DNA of 30,419 nt from a virus. Positions 24,101 to 30,419 of the stretch are shown here, one piece after another. Each line of letters begins with the position of its first letter. Positions within the stretch are counted from its first letter, which is position 1. The notes under the pieces were generated by a model that was not told the DNA's origin, ran no database searches, and saw only the letters and a program-made list of their open reading frames with translations. The stretch spans positions 1-30,419 of IMG/VR virus record IMGVR_UViG_3300025168_000410. One strand, written 5' to 3'. Made by a program: the position numbers and the translations under genes.

Positions 24101-24293
24101 TCTTACTCCTCTCAATACGAGTAGTCCAAGTCAGTGTCTCTTCATCAAACGTGGTAACAACTATAGCCTCGGTCGGGTCAACCCCGTGCCGTGACATGAA
24201 TGCAGCAGCTACGTCCTCAGTCTTATTGAGGTGAGCATTGTATGCTCGCTTCATGTGTTGTTTTAGGTAAGCCTCTTCAAATACATTCTTCAT
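24054..24293 (-). CDS. 79-aa hypothetical protein
   Basis: The start at 24293 is set by GGAGG six bases upstream; the longer frame to 24356 has no ribosome site. The protein starts with a basic helix (Glu-Ala-Tyr-Leu-Lys-Gln-His-Met-Lys-Arg), continues with a Val-Asp-Pro-Thr-Glu-Ala-Ile-Val-Val-Thr-Thr strand region, and ends in a basic tail. It overlaps the RusA gene by 17 nt and the primase-helicase by 47 nt. No family is recognised. Its place among replication genes suggests an accessory role, without direct evidence. Confidence 0.7.
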   Translation of the reverse strand: MKNVFEEAYLKQHMKRAYNAHLNKTEDVAAAFMSRHGVDPTEAIVVTTFDEETLTWTTRIERSKNVRRKNSQGGLSRMP

Positions 24294-24687
24294 CGATATC
24301 CTCCACGATGAGTTCAATACTACCAGTGTCTGAGAATTTTTTAACAACTTCTCCAAGCTCTGTCACTTGCACGTCATCTCTCCATACCAACTCATTGCAT
24401 GAGTCAAACAACGCCTTAAGATAGTTATCGATATCCCCACGTGGGTAGGAAAGTTTCGATGTCTTTGGTTTCTTTACCAGAAACGTAGCGCCGACACGCA
24501 GCTGATCAGAGAGGAGGGGGCGGAATCCCTTTCGGAACTCCGCTACCTCCTCCTGAAAAGCCTTGCGATATGAAGAGTATGTCTTCCCGTAGTAGGTTCC
24601 ATACTTCGATACCCGTGGGCGCGAAGCAGGTACAGGTGCAGTGTCAAACTGGAAGTAGTGCGTGTTGCCTTCCTTCCTGTACTGCAT
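24277..24687 (-). CDS. RusA-type Holliday junction resolvase
   Basis: The product has 136 residues (E. coli RusA is 120 aa). An N-terminal Pro-Ala-Ser-Arg-Pro-Arg-Val-Ser motif (20-27) and the catalytic segment Arg-Gly-Asp-Ile-Asp-Asn-Tyr-Leu-Lys-Ala-Leu (83-93), followed by Asp-Asp-Val-Gln-Val (104-108), give the family's acidic triad and lysine (Asp85, Asp87, Asp104 or 105, Lys91). RusA proteins cut four-way DNA junctions. In T7 this slot, between the gp2.5 ssDNA-binding protein and gp4, is held by endonuclease I (gp3), so RusA probably does the same debranching before packaging. The ATG overlaps the stop of the ssDNA-binding protein gene (TAATG). Confidence 0.9.
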   Translation of the reverse strand: MQYRKEGNTHYFQFDTAPVPASRPRVSKYGTYYGKTYSSYRKAFQEEVAEFRKGFRPLLSDQLRVGATFLVKKPKTSKLSYPRGDIDNYLKALFDSCNELVWRDDVQVTELGEVVKKFSDTGSIELIVEDIDEECI

Positions 24688-25346
24688 TAGACAAGCCCAT
24701 CCAAGAGGTCATCGGTGTCATCAGAGAACGTAGCTCCCTCTGCCTCGGGCAGCTCATCAGTAGTGGATGACTCCTCCACGAACGATGACTCACTACCAAA
24801 GGTAGAGCCTGCGCTTGCGGCGAAGTTACACTTGAGCTGCTGAACAGCGTTGAGGTATGCCTTGATACCGTAGTCACCGTTGATCTCCCAGCCCACAAAG
24901 CGAGCCTCGACACGGCATGTGTCGCCGCCGTAGATCTGGGTGTCTTCTTCCTGCCCCTTGGCATTGAAAGTCTTGACGGTGTTAGGCACTGACTCGCCGT
25001 TGCGTACCTGCATAGCGTTCGCAGTGAACTCCATGTAGGGTGCGCCGACTGGGTCACCAGTACGCTCGTTCATCTTAGCATCGACAACCTTCATAGGAAT
25101 CTTGCCGTCCTTCTCAGGCACACCCAGCTCAGCTGTGTGCAGCTTACGAAGAGCCTTGATCTTAGTGCTGAAGTCCTTGAACTCAGCGTCATCCTTGTCG
25201 AAGACAAGCGTGATACGGTAACGGTTGCGACCATAGGTCGAGTCGTCGGGTGATCCGATGTAACAGTATCGGGCAGTGCCAACAGGGGTGCGGACAAGGC
25301 CGCCTTCAAGGCGCGTCATGTTTGCGCCGCCGGTTCGTTTAGCCAT
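24687..25346 (-). CDS. Single-stranded DNA-binding protein (T7 gp2.5-like)
   Basis: The product has 219 residues (T7 gp2.5 is 232 aa). The central region (about 20-160) is beta-rich with an OB-fold look, including Tyr-Arg-Ile-Thr-Leu-Val-Phe-Asp-Lys-Asp-Asp near residue 43 and a Tyr-Gly-Gly-Asp-Thr-Cys-Arg-Val segment near residue 138. The C-terminus is a long acidic, flexible tail rich in Glu, Asp, Ser and Thr ending in Asp-Asp-Leu-Leu-Asp-Gly-Leu-Val, typical of SSBs that recruit polymerase and helicase. Position before the resolvase and the primase-helicase matches T7 gene 2.5. The start overlaps the previous stop (TAATG). Confidence 0.88.
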   Translation of the reverse strand: MAKRTGGANMTRLEGGLVRTPVGTARYCYIGSPDDSTYGRNRYRITLVFDKDDAEFKDFSTKIKALRKLHTAELGVPEKDGKIPMKVVDAKMNERTGDPVGAPYMEFTANAMQVRNGESVPNTVKTFNAKGQEEDTQIYGGDTCRVEARFVGWEINGDYGIKAYLNAVQQLKCNFAASAGSTFGSESSFVEESSTTDELPEAEGATFSDDTDDLLDGLV

Positions 25347-25549
25347 TAGACATTCTCCTTCTGCAAACTCTGTGGAATACTTGGCATAGTAGTACTAGCT
25401 TTGAGCAGCCGACTAGCCAAGTGTGATGTGAGGGCAAGACCGTATACAGAACGATCGTGCCACTCGGTAATATCTGCGCCTGAACTAATGACTGACTGGA
25501 CAATACCAGCAGCCCGGATCCGCGCTTCGCGTTCAATGTTAGAGGTCAA
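25346..25549 (-). CDS. 67-aa hypothetical protein, probable TTG start
   Basis: No ATG fits the start. A TTG at 25549 overlaps the dockerin gene stop in a TTGA junction and has GGGAG six bases upstream, so I chose it; another TTG at 25570 would add seven residues but lacks a ribosome site. The product has a helical N-terminal half (Glu-Arg-Glu-Ala-Arg-Ile-Arg-Ala-Ala-Gly-Ile-Val) and a Leu/Ser/Ala-rich second helix. It ends at the ssDNA-binding protein start (TAATG). No family is recognised. Confidence 0.6.
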   Translation of the reverse strand: MTSNIEREARIRAAGIVQSVISSGADITEWHDRSVYGLALTSHLASRLLKASTTMPSIPQSLQKENV

Positions 25550-26016
25550 TATGTTCTCCCGTAGTTCCAAAGTAAAAGGACTAAGTCACGGCCATCAACA
25601 GTACTGTCATCATTTAGATCACAAGACTTAGACTGATCTGTGATAGGGCCATAACCCCACCACTGCATAAGTATAACTAGATCAACACCATCAACCTCCC
25701 GGTTGTTGTTGATATCAGGACACCGCCGCATCACTGTGTTAGTGAATGTCTCGCAGCTAGGGTCATCCTCTAGGGTAGTGCAGTCAATCCAATCAACACA
25801 CATACAAGAGCAGTTGCCCCAGTTTGATAGTTGTATTGCAAAGTCAGCACCGTCAACAATACCATCATCATTGATGTCAGCAGCGTTGTTAGTAGTACCA
25901 AACCTGCCCAACATAACAGCAACATCAGAGCCGTCAATTACTTCGTTGGTATCTAGGTCACCTGCGCAGGATGGGCATGACCCAAGTGCTAGGGATAGTA
26001 GGAAAGACGATATCAT
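25546..26016 (-). CDS. 156-aa secreted Cys-rich protein with four dockerin (calcium-binding) repeats
   Basis: The N-terminus (residues 1-13) is hydrophobic and leads to a Leu-Gly-Ser-Cys at residues 11-14 that could be a lipobox, so export or lipid anchoring is likely, although it lacks a basic start. Four type I dockerin F-hand repeats are visible at 20-40, 47-67, 101-121 and 133-153, each with D-x-(D/N)-x-(D/N) followed by Val/Ile-Asp-Gly-x-Asp and a closing Gly. The pairs are separated by a Cys-rich linker; the protein has nine Cys in all, fitting an oxidised, extracellular protein. The ATG overlaps the phosphoesterase stop (ATGA). A host-surface or superinfection-exclusion role is speculation. 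Confidence 0.88.
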   Translation of the reverse strand: MISSFLLSLALGSCPSCAGDLDTNEVIDGSDVAVMLGRFGTTNNAADINDDGIVDGADFAIQLSNWGNCSCMCVDWIDCTTLEDDPSCETFTNTVMRRCPDINNNREVDGVDLVILMQWWGYGPITDQSKSCDLNDDSTVDGRDLVLLLWNYGRTY

Positions 26017-26759
26017 AGTGCGCGTCCCTTCAGTAGTGGGTGGATAGGATAGTTATCTCTCCCGAACCTCTCGCCCTTACCACTAGGCATGGCAATAAAG
26101 CGTGTGTCGGCAGGGTTTTCTGTGTCGATAAACCCACAACCAAGCACGCTCTTCTTCTTGCACGCCTTACCGTAAGAGAAGGCATACAGTCTATCGTCTA
26201 CTAGGCAGCCAGTATCCATACCAAACCAACGCTTGGTTGGGTTAGCAAACCAACGGATACCACCAGCTGAGTGGATGTGCCCCATGACTGAGGACATGCT
26301 CATCTCTCGGGCTAGGTTAGCAGCGGGCTGTAGCCCTGACCTGCCTGTGCCGTGAGTAAAGTACACGGCGTTGATACCTGTACCGATGATGACCTCGTCA
26401 ACCCATGACCATCGGGGTGTCTGCCACACACTGGCATAGTCCTTCAGGTATGACCCCGGCACACCAGCTGACTCAGCCATACGCATAGGCCGTGCATCAT
26501 GGTTGCCGATGGTAACTACCGCATCAGGGTAGGCATTGTACCAGCGCTGCACCCCTTCGAGGGCAAGCTCGTACTCATCCTTAGGGCCGGGTGCGGAGGC
26601 GTGCTTAGTCCATGTCGAGATGCCGTGGTGATCCACGATATCTCCGATGAACACAACACTGTCAGGTTGATTCTCTTGGGCAACCCAGTCAACAAAGTCC
26701 ATACTACCGGGGTGAGCAACAGGCTCATGAAGGTCAGGTATCACTAGAATTCTTGGCAT
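26013..26759 (-). CDS. Calcineurin-like metallophosphoesterase
   Basis: The product has 248 residues and all the family's metal-binding motifs in order: Asp9-Leu-His11, Gly39-Asp40 with Asp43, Gly85-Asn86-His87-Asp88, His136 in Thr-His-Gly-Thr-Gly, and Gly160-His161-Ile-His163. It should be a soluble cytoplasmic phosphatase or nuclease with two metal ions. The substrate is not evident; related phage enzymes have been linked to nucleotide or RNA/DNA ends. It starts 26 nt inside the end of the DUF4406 gene and ends in an ATGA overlap with the dockerin gene. Confidence 0.9.
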   Translation of the reverse strand: MPRILVIPDLHEPVAHPGSMDFVDWVAQENQPDSVVFIGDIVDHHGISTWTKHASAPGPKDEYELALEGVQRWYNAYPDAVVTIGNHDARPMRMAESAGVPGSYLKDYASVWQTPRWSWVDEVIIGTGINAVYFTHGTGRSGLQPAANLAREMSMSSVMGHIHSAGGIRWFANPTKRWFGMDTGCLVDDRLYAFSYGKACKKKSVLGCGFIDTENPADTRFIAMPSGKGERFGRDNYPIHPLLKGRAL

Positions 26760-27213
26760 CTTCTTCTCCTTGGTATCTCATAACAGTTTCCAGATACTTA
26801 ACCATCTCATGAACATAGTGATTAAGCGCCTCGGTTTCTACGTGGTTCCTTGGCGGGCCAGCGGGTGCGAAATTGGCGGGGTAATCATACTGCCCCATCT
26901 CAGCCCAATGAATCTCCATCAACCGAGCAGCATGCTCTTCAAAGCACGAGCCTCTTGACTTACGCCATCCGGGCAGGGCAATGGCAGCCTCGCAGCTGCT
27001 CAGTGCAAAGATATCAATTGGTAGGGCGTACTTATACACCTGACCCATACCCATTTTGTTGCGTGACTCAATGTCAATAGTGCTCTCAAGAAAGTGAGGT
27101 GAGATTGCGATGTGTCCCATCTCAGTGATCTTCTTCCAAGCTAACTCGAATGACTTACGGTTGAAGTCGTCGTCAGGAAACGCACCCATTGGACCGGCAA
27201 TATAAATTCTCAT
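26734..27213 (-). CDS. DUF4406 / nucleoside 2-deoxyribosyltransferase-like protein
   Basis: Two ATGs are close together; I chose 27213 because AGGAGG lies seven bases upstream and it overlaps the previous stop in an ATGA junction. The 159-residue product starts with the family signature Arg-Ile-Tyr-Ile-Ala-Gly-Pro-Met, continues with Phe-Asn-Arg-Lys-Ser-Phe, has a Ser-Pro-His-Phe strand and then Ala-Leu-Pro-Gly-Trp-x-x-Ser-x-Gly, with a following Glu near residue 71-110, as in nucleoside deoxyribosyltransferase-fold proteins. Such proteins act on nucleosides or nucleotides. The precise reaction is unknown. Confidence 0.85.
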   Translation of the reverse strand: MRIYIAGPMGAFPDDDFNRKSFELAWKKITEMGHIAISPHFLESTIDIESRNKMGMGQVYKYALPIDIFALSSCEAAIALPGWRKSRGSCFEEHAARLMEIHWAEMGQYDYPANFAPAGPPRNHVETEALNHYVHEMVKYLETVMRYQGEEDAKNSSDT

Positions 27214-27515
27214 TCCCATTCCTCCTCTTCGGGTTCGGTGATACGCATCTCAAGGATGCAGCATCTAGGTATAATTAAGTAAGGGCCTACCTCTGTCTCA
27301 TGGTAGTTCATAGTGACTACGATGTGGTCGTCTGACTCGATCAGCAGGAAGCCTGCCGTCTTACAGAGAAGATCCTTTTCTGTTAAAGCATTACATTCTT
27401 TGAGCACCTCTTCACGGTTGTTCCATGCAGAGTTGCACTCGGTTGTGCTGTCAATCCAACGCACGTAAACTTGTTGTAGTTCAGGCAAAGATGTACTCCG
27501 ATTGAAGAACCTCAT
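27210..27515 (-). CDS. 101-aa acidic-tailed hypothetical protein
   Basis: The frame starts 35 nt inside the RNA polymerase end and stops in an ATGA overlap with the next gene. The protein has a helical first half (Leu-Pro-Glu-Leu-Gln-Gln, then Arg-Glu-Glu-Val-Leu-Lys-Glu) and beta-like second half, with two adjacent Cys (Arg-Cys-Cys-Ile-Leu) and an acidic end of Glu-Pro-Glu-Glu-Glu-Glu-Trp-Glu. The ribosome site is weak (AAGGGA at a long distance), so coupling to the polymerase is likely. No family is recognised. It sits where T7 has small host-takeover genes. Confidence 0.72.
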   Translation of the reverse strand: MRFFNRSTSLPELQQVYVRWIDSTTECNSAWNNREEVLKECNALTEKDLLCKTAGFLLIESDDHIVVTMNYHETEVGPYLIIPRCCILEMRITEPEEEEWE

Positions 27516-29952
27516 TGAGATCGAAGTTCCCTTGTGCTGGTGGGTCGCCGGGATCTTCTCCCGTCTGCATCTCCACCTGTTGTCTAAAGTCTTCTAACAC
27601 GTTGCCACTGTACAGGTTTACAAACTGCTGGCGCAGCACATCCCTGAGGGTATCGACATCACACGCATGAGTACCGAATGAGTCGTGGATCATGAGCCAT
27701 GAGTCAACACCCTCGTCAACACCAGCAACAACAGTCATCATCAGATGAGTAGCGTCGAGGGAGTGTACAAAGTTAGGAGGTAAGCCTGTCCTCTGCTTGG
27801 ATGCACGCACCCCACCCTCACGGTGAGGTGACTTGAAGATGGTCTCTCCATTGAGACACCTGACCCTCGTATCCTTGAGCTGGCTGTATGGGTGACGCAC
27901 CAAGAAACCACTAGGCGTGCGCCATTGCAGTAGAACATCGTGCTTGTTAGCCACAGTGGCACAGTGACGCAGCCAATCCATAGCCTCGGCAGCGCCTGTG
28001 ATGTTCTCTCGGATAGCTTCCCATATCTTCTTGCCCAGATATCTAGAGGCAGCGAACTGGTTAGATGCCCAGTCAACATGACCATCCTCGATGAGGTTAT
28101 CTCTGAGCCCCTGCTCTGTCACACCATACGGGTACGTCATCGTACCCCGCTTGGTAACCTTGCGTGTGATCTGGTAGTCAAGCCACTGCTGAGGCAAGGA
28201 CAACAGGGTTGTGCCTACGTCTGGCTTGTCTGACCACATGCTTCCAAAGATTTGTGGGCCTTCTATTACCCCCGATTCTATCGTCCTACAATCCTCATTA
28301 ACCTTACATTCTACAGCATCAGACACGTTCTGATACGGATCACTAGGTTCAGGTAGGTCTGTAAGGTTTACAAGCACTGCACCTTCTGCATCTCTAAGCA
28401 TAGCAGAGAAGTGCTGAAGACCTGAGTTGCTACCGTCTACGTTGACAGGCAGGCAGCTGATGTAGTTCTCTACACCACCCTCATAGTTACGGGCTGCGAT
28501 GATGTCAGCTACCGTAGCTAGTGCCTGCCATGGTTCGTCAGCATCAGACCAGAGACGCTTGCCTACCTCAGACAAGGGGTCGAAGTCAACAGGTGCGTCG
28601 AGCATCAGCTTGGTGCTGAACTCGACACGCTTCTGGAATGATACCTTGTCAACACCCCAGCAGTTAGACAGCCTGATCATAAGCCAACGCATACCACGCT
28701 TGCCTAGTTTCTTACCGTCACCGAAGCTAAGCAAACCGCGTGCCATGTCCGGCCCCTGCGGCTGCAAGAATGCCGGGATAGGATACAGCCTAGACCTGAA
28801 GTCGTACTGCCAAGGGAAGAAGAAGACACGGCGACGATACTTAACAGCTGTCGCCATAGTCTTGAGGAACTGTATCCTCCTGCCGACAAGCCGTGCGTTC
28901 TCACGGTATACCTGCTCTGCCTTGACCCGCCACTCCCTGTCATCCTCGACATCAGGCCGGGGTGGGATAGGTAGATTCTCAGCAGGTGGCACACCCATAC
29001 CACCACCATGCAACCAGACATGCTGCATGGTAGACAACACCACCGGGTTGATGGTGTATGGTGTCTCCTGTAGTACATTGATAGCACGGTAGGGGATGTC
29101 GCCGTGGTCACGTGGGTCACCTGAAGAGGTATCACCTAGCCCTGACTTGACCATGTTATGGTAGCGTGAGAGCACAGTGTACCCACCGTTGACATCATTC
29201 GACCACCGGTTAGGCGGTACAATCATAGGCTCGTACCGTGGTGACAACAGTTCCAGGTGATCATCCATACGGCTGATACTTTCCATTGCATCATCAGTCA
29301 GGTAGATCTCCTTGCGAGAGAAGGGCTTGCCATGCGGGCCACGCCCTGTGACAACACGTGTGCCGAAGATACCACTGTCAGTGACAGCTAGGTCCAACAG
29401 CTTAGCACCGATCAAACGCTTGCGCTTGATACCCCACCGATCAGTACAATCCTGATCGATCTTCTTGAGGGCAGCACGCAGGGATCTACTATCCCACCGT
29501 TTGATGCGTCTCTCCATCACAGCCTTGAGCTTAGGCGCTTCACGTTTGAGTATGGTGAAGTGTGTCTCCTGCTCAATGTCTCTGCCTATCTTAGTGACTG
29601 CCTGCTGAGGGGAGGTGATACCACCATCTGCCATCAAGTCTATCATCGACATGATGGAGGCAGCAGCAAGGACACGTGCATCCATGTAGATGAACACGTG
29701 TCCCCACTGATTCCCTCCCCGCATACCTCTACCAGCCACGACCTTGGAAGTCTCTGCCTCAATAGCGGACGTAAGATTCTCTGCTGCCAATCCAATAAGC
29801 GAACGACATGATGCCCGCTTGGACATCGGTTGTGCTTTAGTATTCTCCTTGTATCTTAAGATCCCTGCGTCTAGAGACTTGATCTCTAGATCTTCTTCTT
29901 CAACAAACAGCGCAGCTTGTTGCTGCGTGGTCAGCGAGTTCCAATATCCCAT
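27481..29952 (-). CDS. Single-subunit (T7-type) DNA-directed RNA polymerase
   Basis: The start at 29952 is chosen for TGGAGA four bases upstream; a longer frame to 30039 overlaps the previous gene without support. The product has 823 residues (T7 RNAP is 883 aa). Motif A is Asn-Val-Asp-Gly-Ser-Asn-Ser-Gly-Leu-Gln-His-Phe (about 503), motif B is Lys-Val-Thr-Lys-Arg-Gly-x-Met-Thr-Tyr-x-Tyr-Gly (about 597), and motif C is His-Asp-Ser-Phe-Gly-Thr (about 754). The C-terminal end (Leu-x-Ser-x-Tyr-x-Phe-Ala) matches the family. The specificity-loop region is not like T7, so promoter sequence cannot be read across. It transcribes the phage's middle and late genes. The gene holds the third copy of GGGGGTAATAG at 28262-28279. 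Confidence 0.97.
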   Translation of the reverse strand: MGYWNSLTTQQQAALFVEEEDLEIKSLDAGILRYKENTKAQPMSKRASCRSLIGLAAENLTSAIEAETSKVVAGRGMRGGNQWGHVFIYMDARVLAAASIMSMIDLMADGGITSPQQAVTKIGRDIEQETHFTILKREAPKLKAVMERRIKRWDSRSLRAALKKIDQDCTDRWGIKRKRLIGAKLLDLAVTDSGIFGTRVVTGRGPHGKPFSRKEIYLTDDAMESISRMDDHLELLSPRYEPMIVPPNRWSNDVNGGYTVLSRYHNMVKSGLGDTSSGDPRDHGDIPYRAINVLQETPYTINPVVLSTMQHVWLHGGGMGVPPAENLPIPPRPDVEDDREWRVKAEQVYRENARLVGRRIQFLKTMATAVKYRRRVFFFPWQYDFRSRLYPIPAFLQPQGPDMARGLLSFGDGKKLGKRGMRWLMIRLSNCWGVDKVSFQKRVEFSTKLMLDAPVDFDPLSEVGKRLWSDADEPWQALATVADIIAARNYEGGVENYISCLPVNVDGSNSGLQHFSAMLRDAEGAVLVNLTDLPEPSDPYQNVSDAVECKVNEDCRTIESGVIEGPQIFGSMWSDKPDVGTTLLSLPQQWLDYQITRKVTKRGTMTYPYGVTEQGLRDNLIEDGHVDWASNQFAASRYLGKKIWEAIRENITGAAEAMDWLRHCATVANKHDVLLQWRTPSGFLVRHPYSQLKDTRVRCLNGETIFKSPHREGGVRASKQRTGLPPNFVHSLDATHLMMTVVAGVDEGVDSWLMIHDSFGTHACDVDTLRDVLRQQFVNLYSGNVLEDFRQQVEMQTGEDPGDPPAQGNFDLNEVLQSEYIFA
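28262..28279 (-). repeat. AGAATCGGGGGTAATAGA motif copy 3
   Basis: This 18-mer within the RNA polymerase gene matches the copy at 18881-18898 except for one base. Its function is unknown. Confidence 0.45.
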
Positions 29953-29965
29953 TGAGTCTCCAGAC

Positions 29966-30364
29966 TTAGGCTCTGACGTGAGTGAATCCAACGAACACAA
30001 CTTGGTGGTTGTCAAGGTCAACACCTGCTGCCTCAACATGTGAGCTGAGGATGTTCATGAAGTGACCGTACCTGCACGTCCTGATGCAGTCAGGCTTGCG
30101 ACCATTCAGCACACGCTGAGTAGGGATCGCAACGGTACGTCTCTGGAACACGTTACCACCGCTCGACCAGTTAGGTAGAATACCAACGGCCACGTTCACC
30201 ATCATCTGACCACGGTCAGCGTCCCAGTATGACAGGCTGTTGATCGTTCCGACAGTGAGTCGGGGGTAGATCTTGACACCATTGATATGGTTCAGGTTGT
30301 TGGTGTTGTCTTCGGGACAGATCATGGTGTTCAACAGTTCACGGTTATCAGTATCAATCATCAT
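29966..30364 (-). CDS. 132-aa hypothetical early protein
   Basis: The start has two consecutive ATGs (30364 and 30361) with GAGGAG about eight bases upstream of the first. The product has an acidic Asp/Asn-rich N-terminus, then mixed alpha/beta sequence with a Tyr-Trp-Asp-Ala-Asp-Arg-Gly segment near residue 46, a Trp-Ser-Ser-Gly-Gly near residue 66, and basic residues from about 74-98 including two Cys (Cys92 and Cys96 region). It ends 13 nt before the RNA polymerase start. I recognise no family. Small proteins before the RNA polymerase in this phage group are often host-takeover factors, but nothing here shows that. Confidence 0.7.
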   Translation of the reverse strand: MMIDTDNRELLNTMICPEDNTNNLNHINGVKIYPRLTVGTINSLSYWDADRGQMMVNVAVGILPNWSSGGNVFQRRTVAIPTQRVLNGRKPDCIRTCRYGHFMNILSSHVEAAGVDLDNHQVVFVGFTHVRA

Positions 30365-30419
30365 CGAGTCATCTCCTCATTGAGAACTTGAGTAATACAA
30401 GGGACGGACAATCGCCCCT
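30361..30419 (-). CDS. Partial C-terminus of an upstream gene cut by the window edge
   Basis: One minus-strand frame is open from the right edge to a TGA at 30363-30361 that overlaps the next ATG in an ATGA junction, the same coupling seen at other genes here. It would encode a tail ending in Gln-Val-Leu-Asn-Glu-Glu-Met-Thr-Arg. Other frames also run in from the edge, so the call is tentative. Confidence 0.4.
   Translation of the reverse strand, partial: GRLSVPCITQVLNEEMTR

Noticed and set aside
29953-30039. In-frame extension of the RNA polymerase upstream of 29952
   Set aside because: It overlaps the previous gene and has no ribosome site, while 29952 has TGGAGA close upstream.
1-30419. 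tRNA genes, CRISPR arrays, insertion sequences, integrase or attachment sites
   Set aside because: None was seen by eye: no cloverleaf-like intergenic sequence, no regularly spaced repeats and no transposase or recombinase motifs.

Overview
The window is a large part of a T7-like podovirus genome (Autographivirus-type: it encodes its own single-subunit RNA polymerase). Every gene I can support lies on the minus strand, so transcription runs from the right edge (30419) to the left edge (1). The gene order follows T7: RNA polymerase, DNA metabolism, portal, scaffold, capsid, tail tube proteins, internal core proteins. Terminase, tail fibre and lysis genes are not visible and probably lie beyond the left edge. 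The left edge cuts a giant internal core protein, and the right edge probably cuts a small early gene.

Early and replication region (30419 to about 18440): a short gene tail, a 132-aa unknown protein, the T7-type RNA polymerase, a small acidic protein, a DUF4406/nucleoside-deoxyribosyltransferase-like protein, a metallophosphoesterase, a secreted Cys-rich dockerin-repeat protein, a small protein, a gp2.5-like ssDNA-binding protein, a RusA-type Holliday junction resolvase (in the place where T7 has endonuclease I), a small protein, a fused primase-helicase, a 95-aa protein, an A-family DNA polymerase, a dNMP kinase and a 5'-3' exonuclease. Most neighbours overlap by 1 to 35 nt (ATGA, TAATG or TTGA junctions), so this is a translationally coupled operon.

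Transition and head region (about 18915 to 12105): a possible permuted papain-fold (NlpC/P60-like) protein, a 110-aa protein, a second dockerin-repeat protein, the portal, three consecutive Lys-rich basic-tailed proteins, the scaffold, the major capsid protein and a 188-aa putative decoration protein. A terminator hairpin lies just before the capsid gene. A second hairpin and a strong terminator follow the capsid/decoration pair, so the pair looks like an insulated transcription unit. The 187-nt gap before the capsid gene is the largest non-coding stretch in the window.

Tail and internal core region (12085 to 1): a small beta-rich structural protein, a 98-aa coiled-coil-like protein, tail tubular proteins A and B, and gp14-, gp15- and gp16-like internal virion proteins.

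The most unusual content is the pair of proteins with calcium-binding type I dockerin repeats of the form D-L-N-G-D-G-x-V-D-G-x-D-L, and the trio of histone-tail-like basic proteins between portal and scaffold. Dockerin repeats of this style are especially abundant in Planctomycetes proteins, so a planctomycete host is a reasonable but unproven inference. No tRNA, CRISPR array, insertion sequence or integrase was seen.
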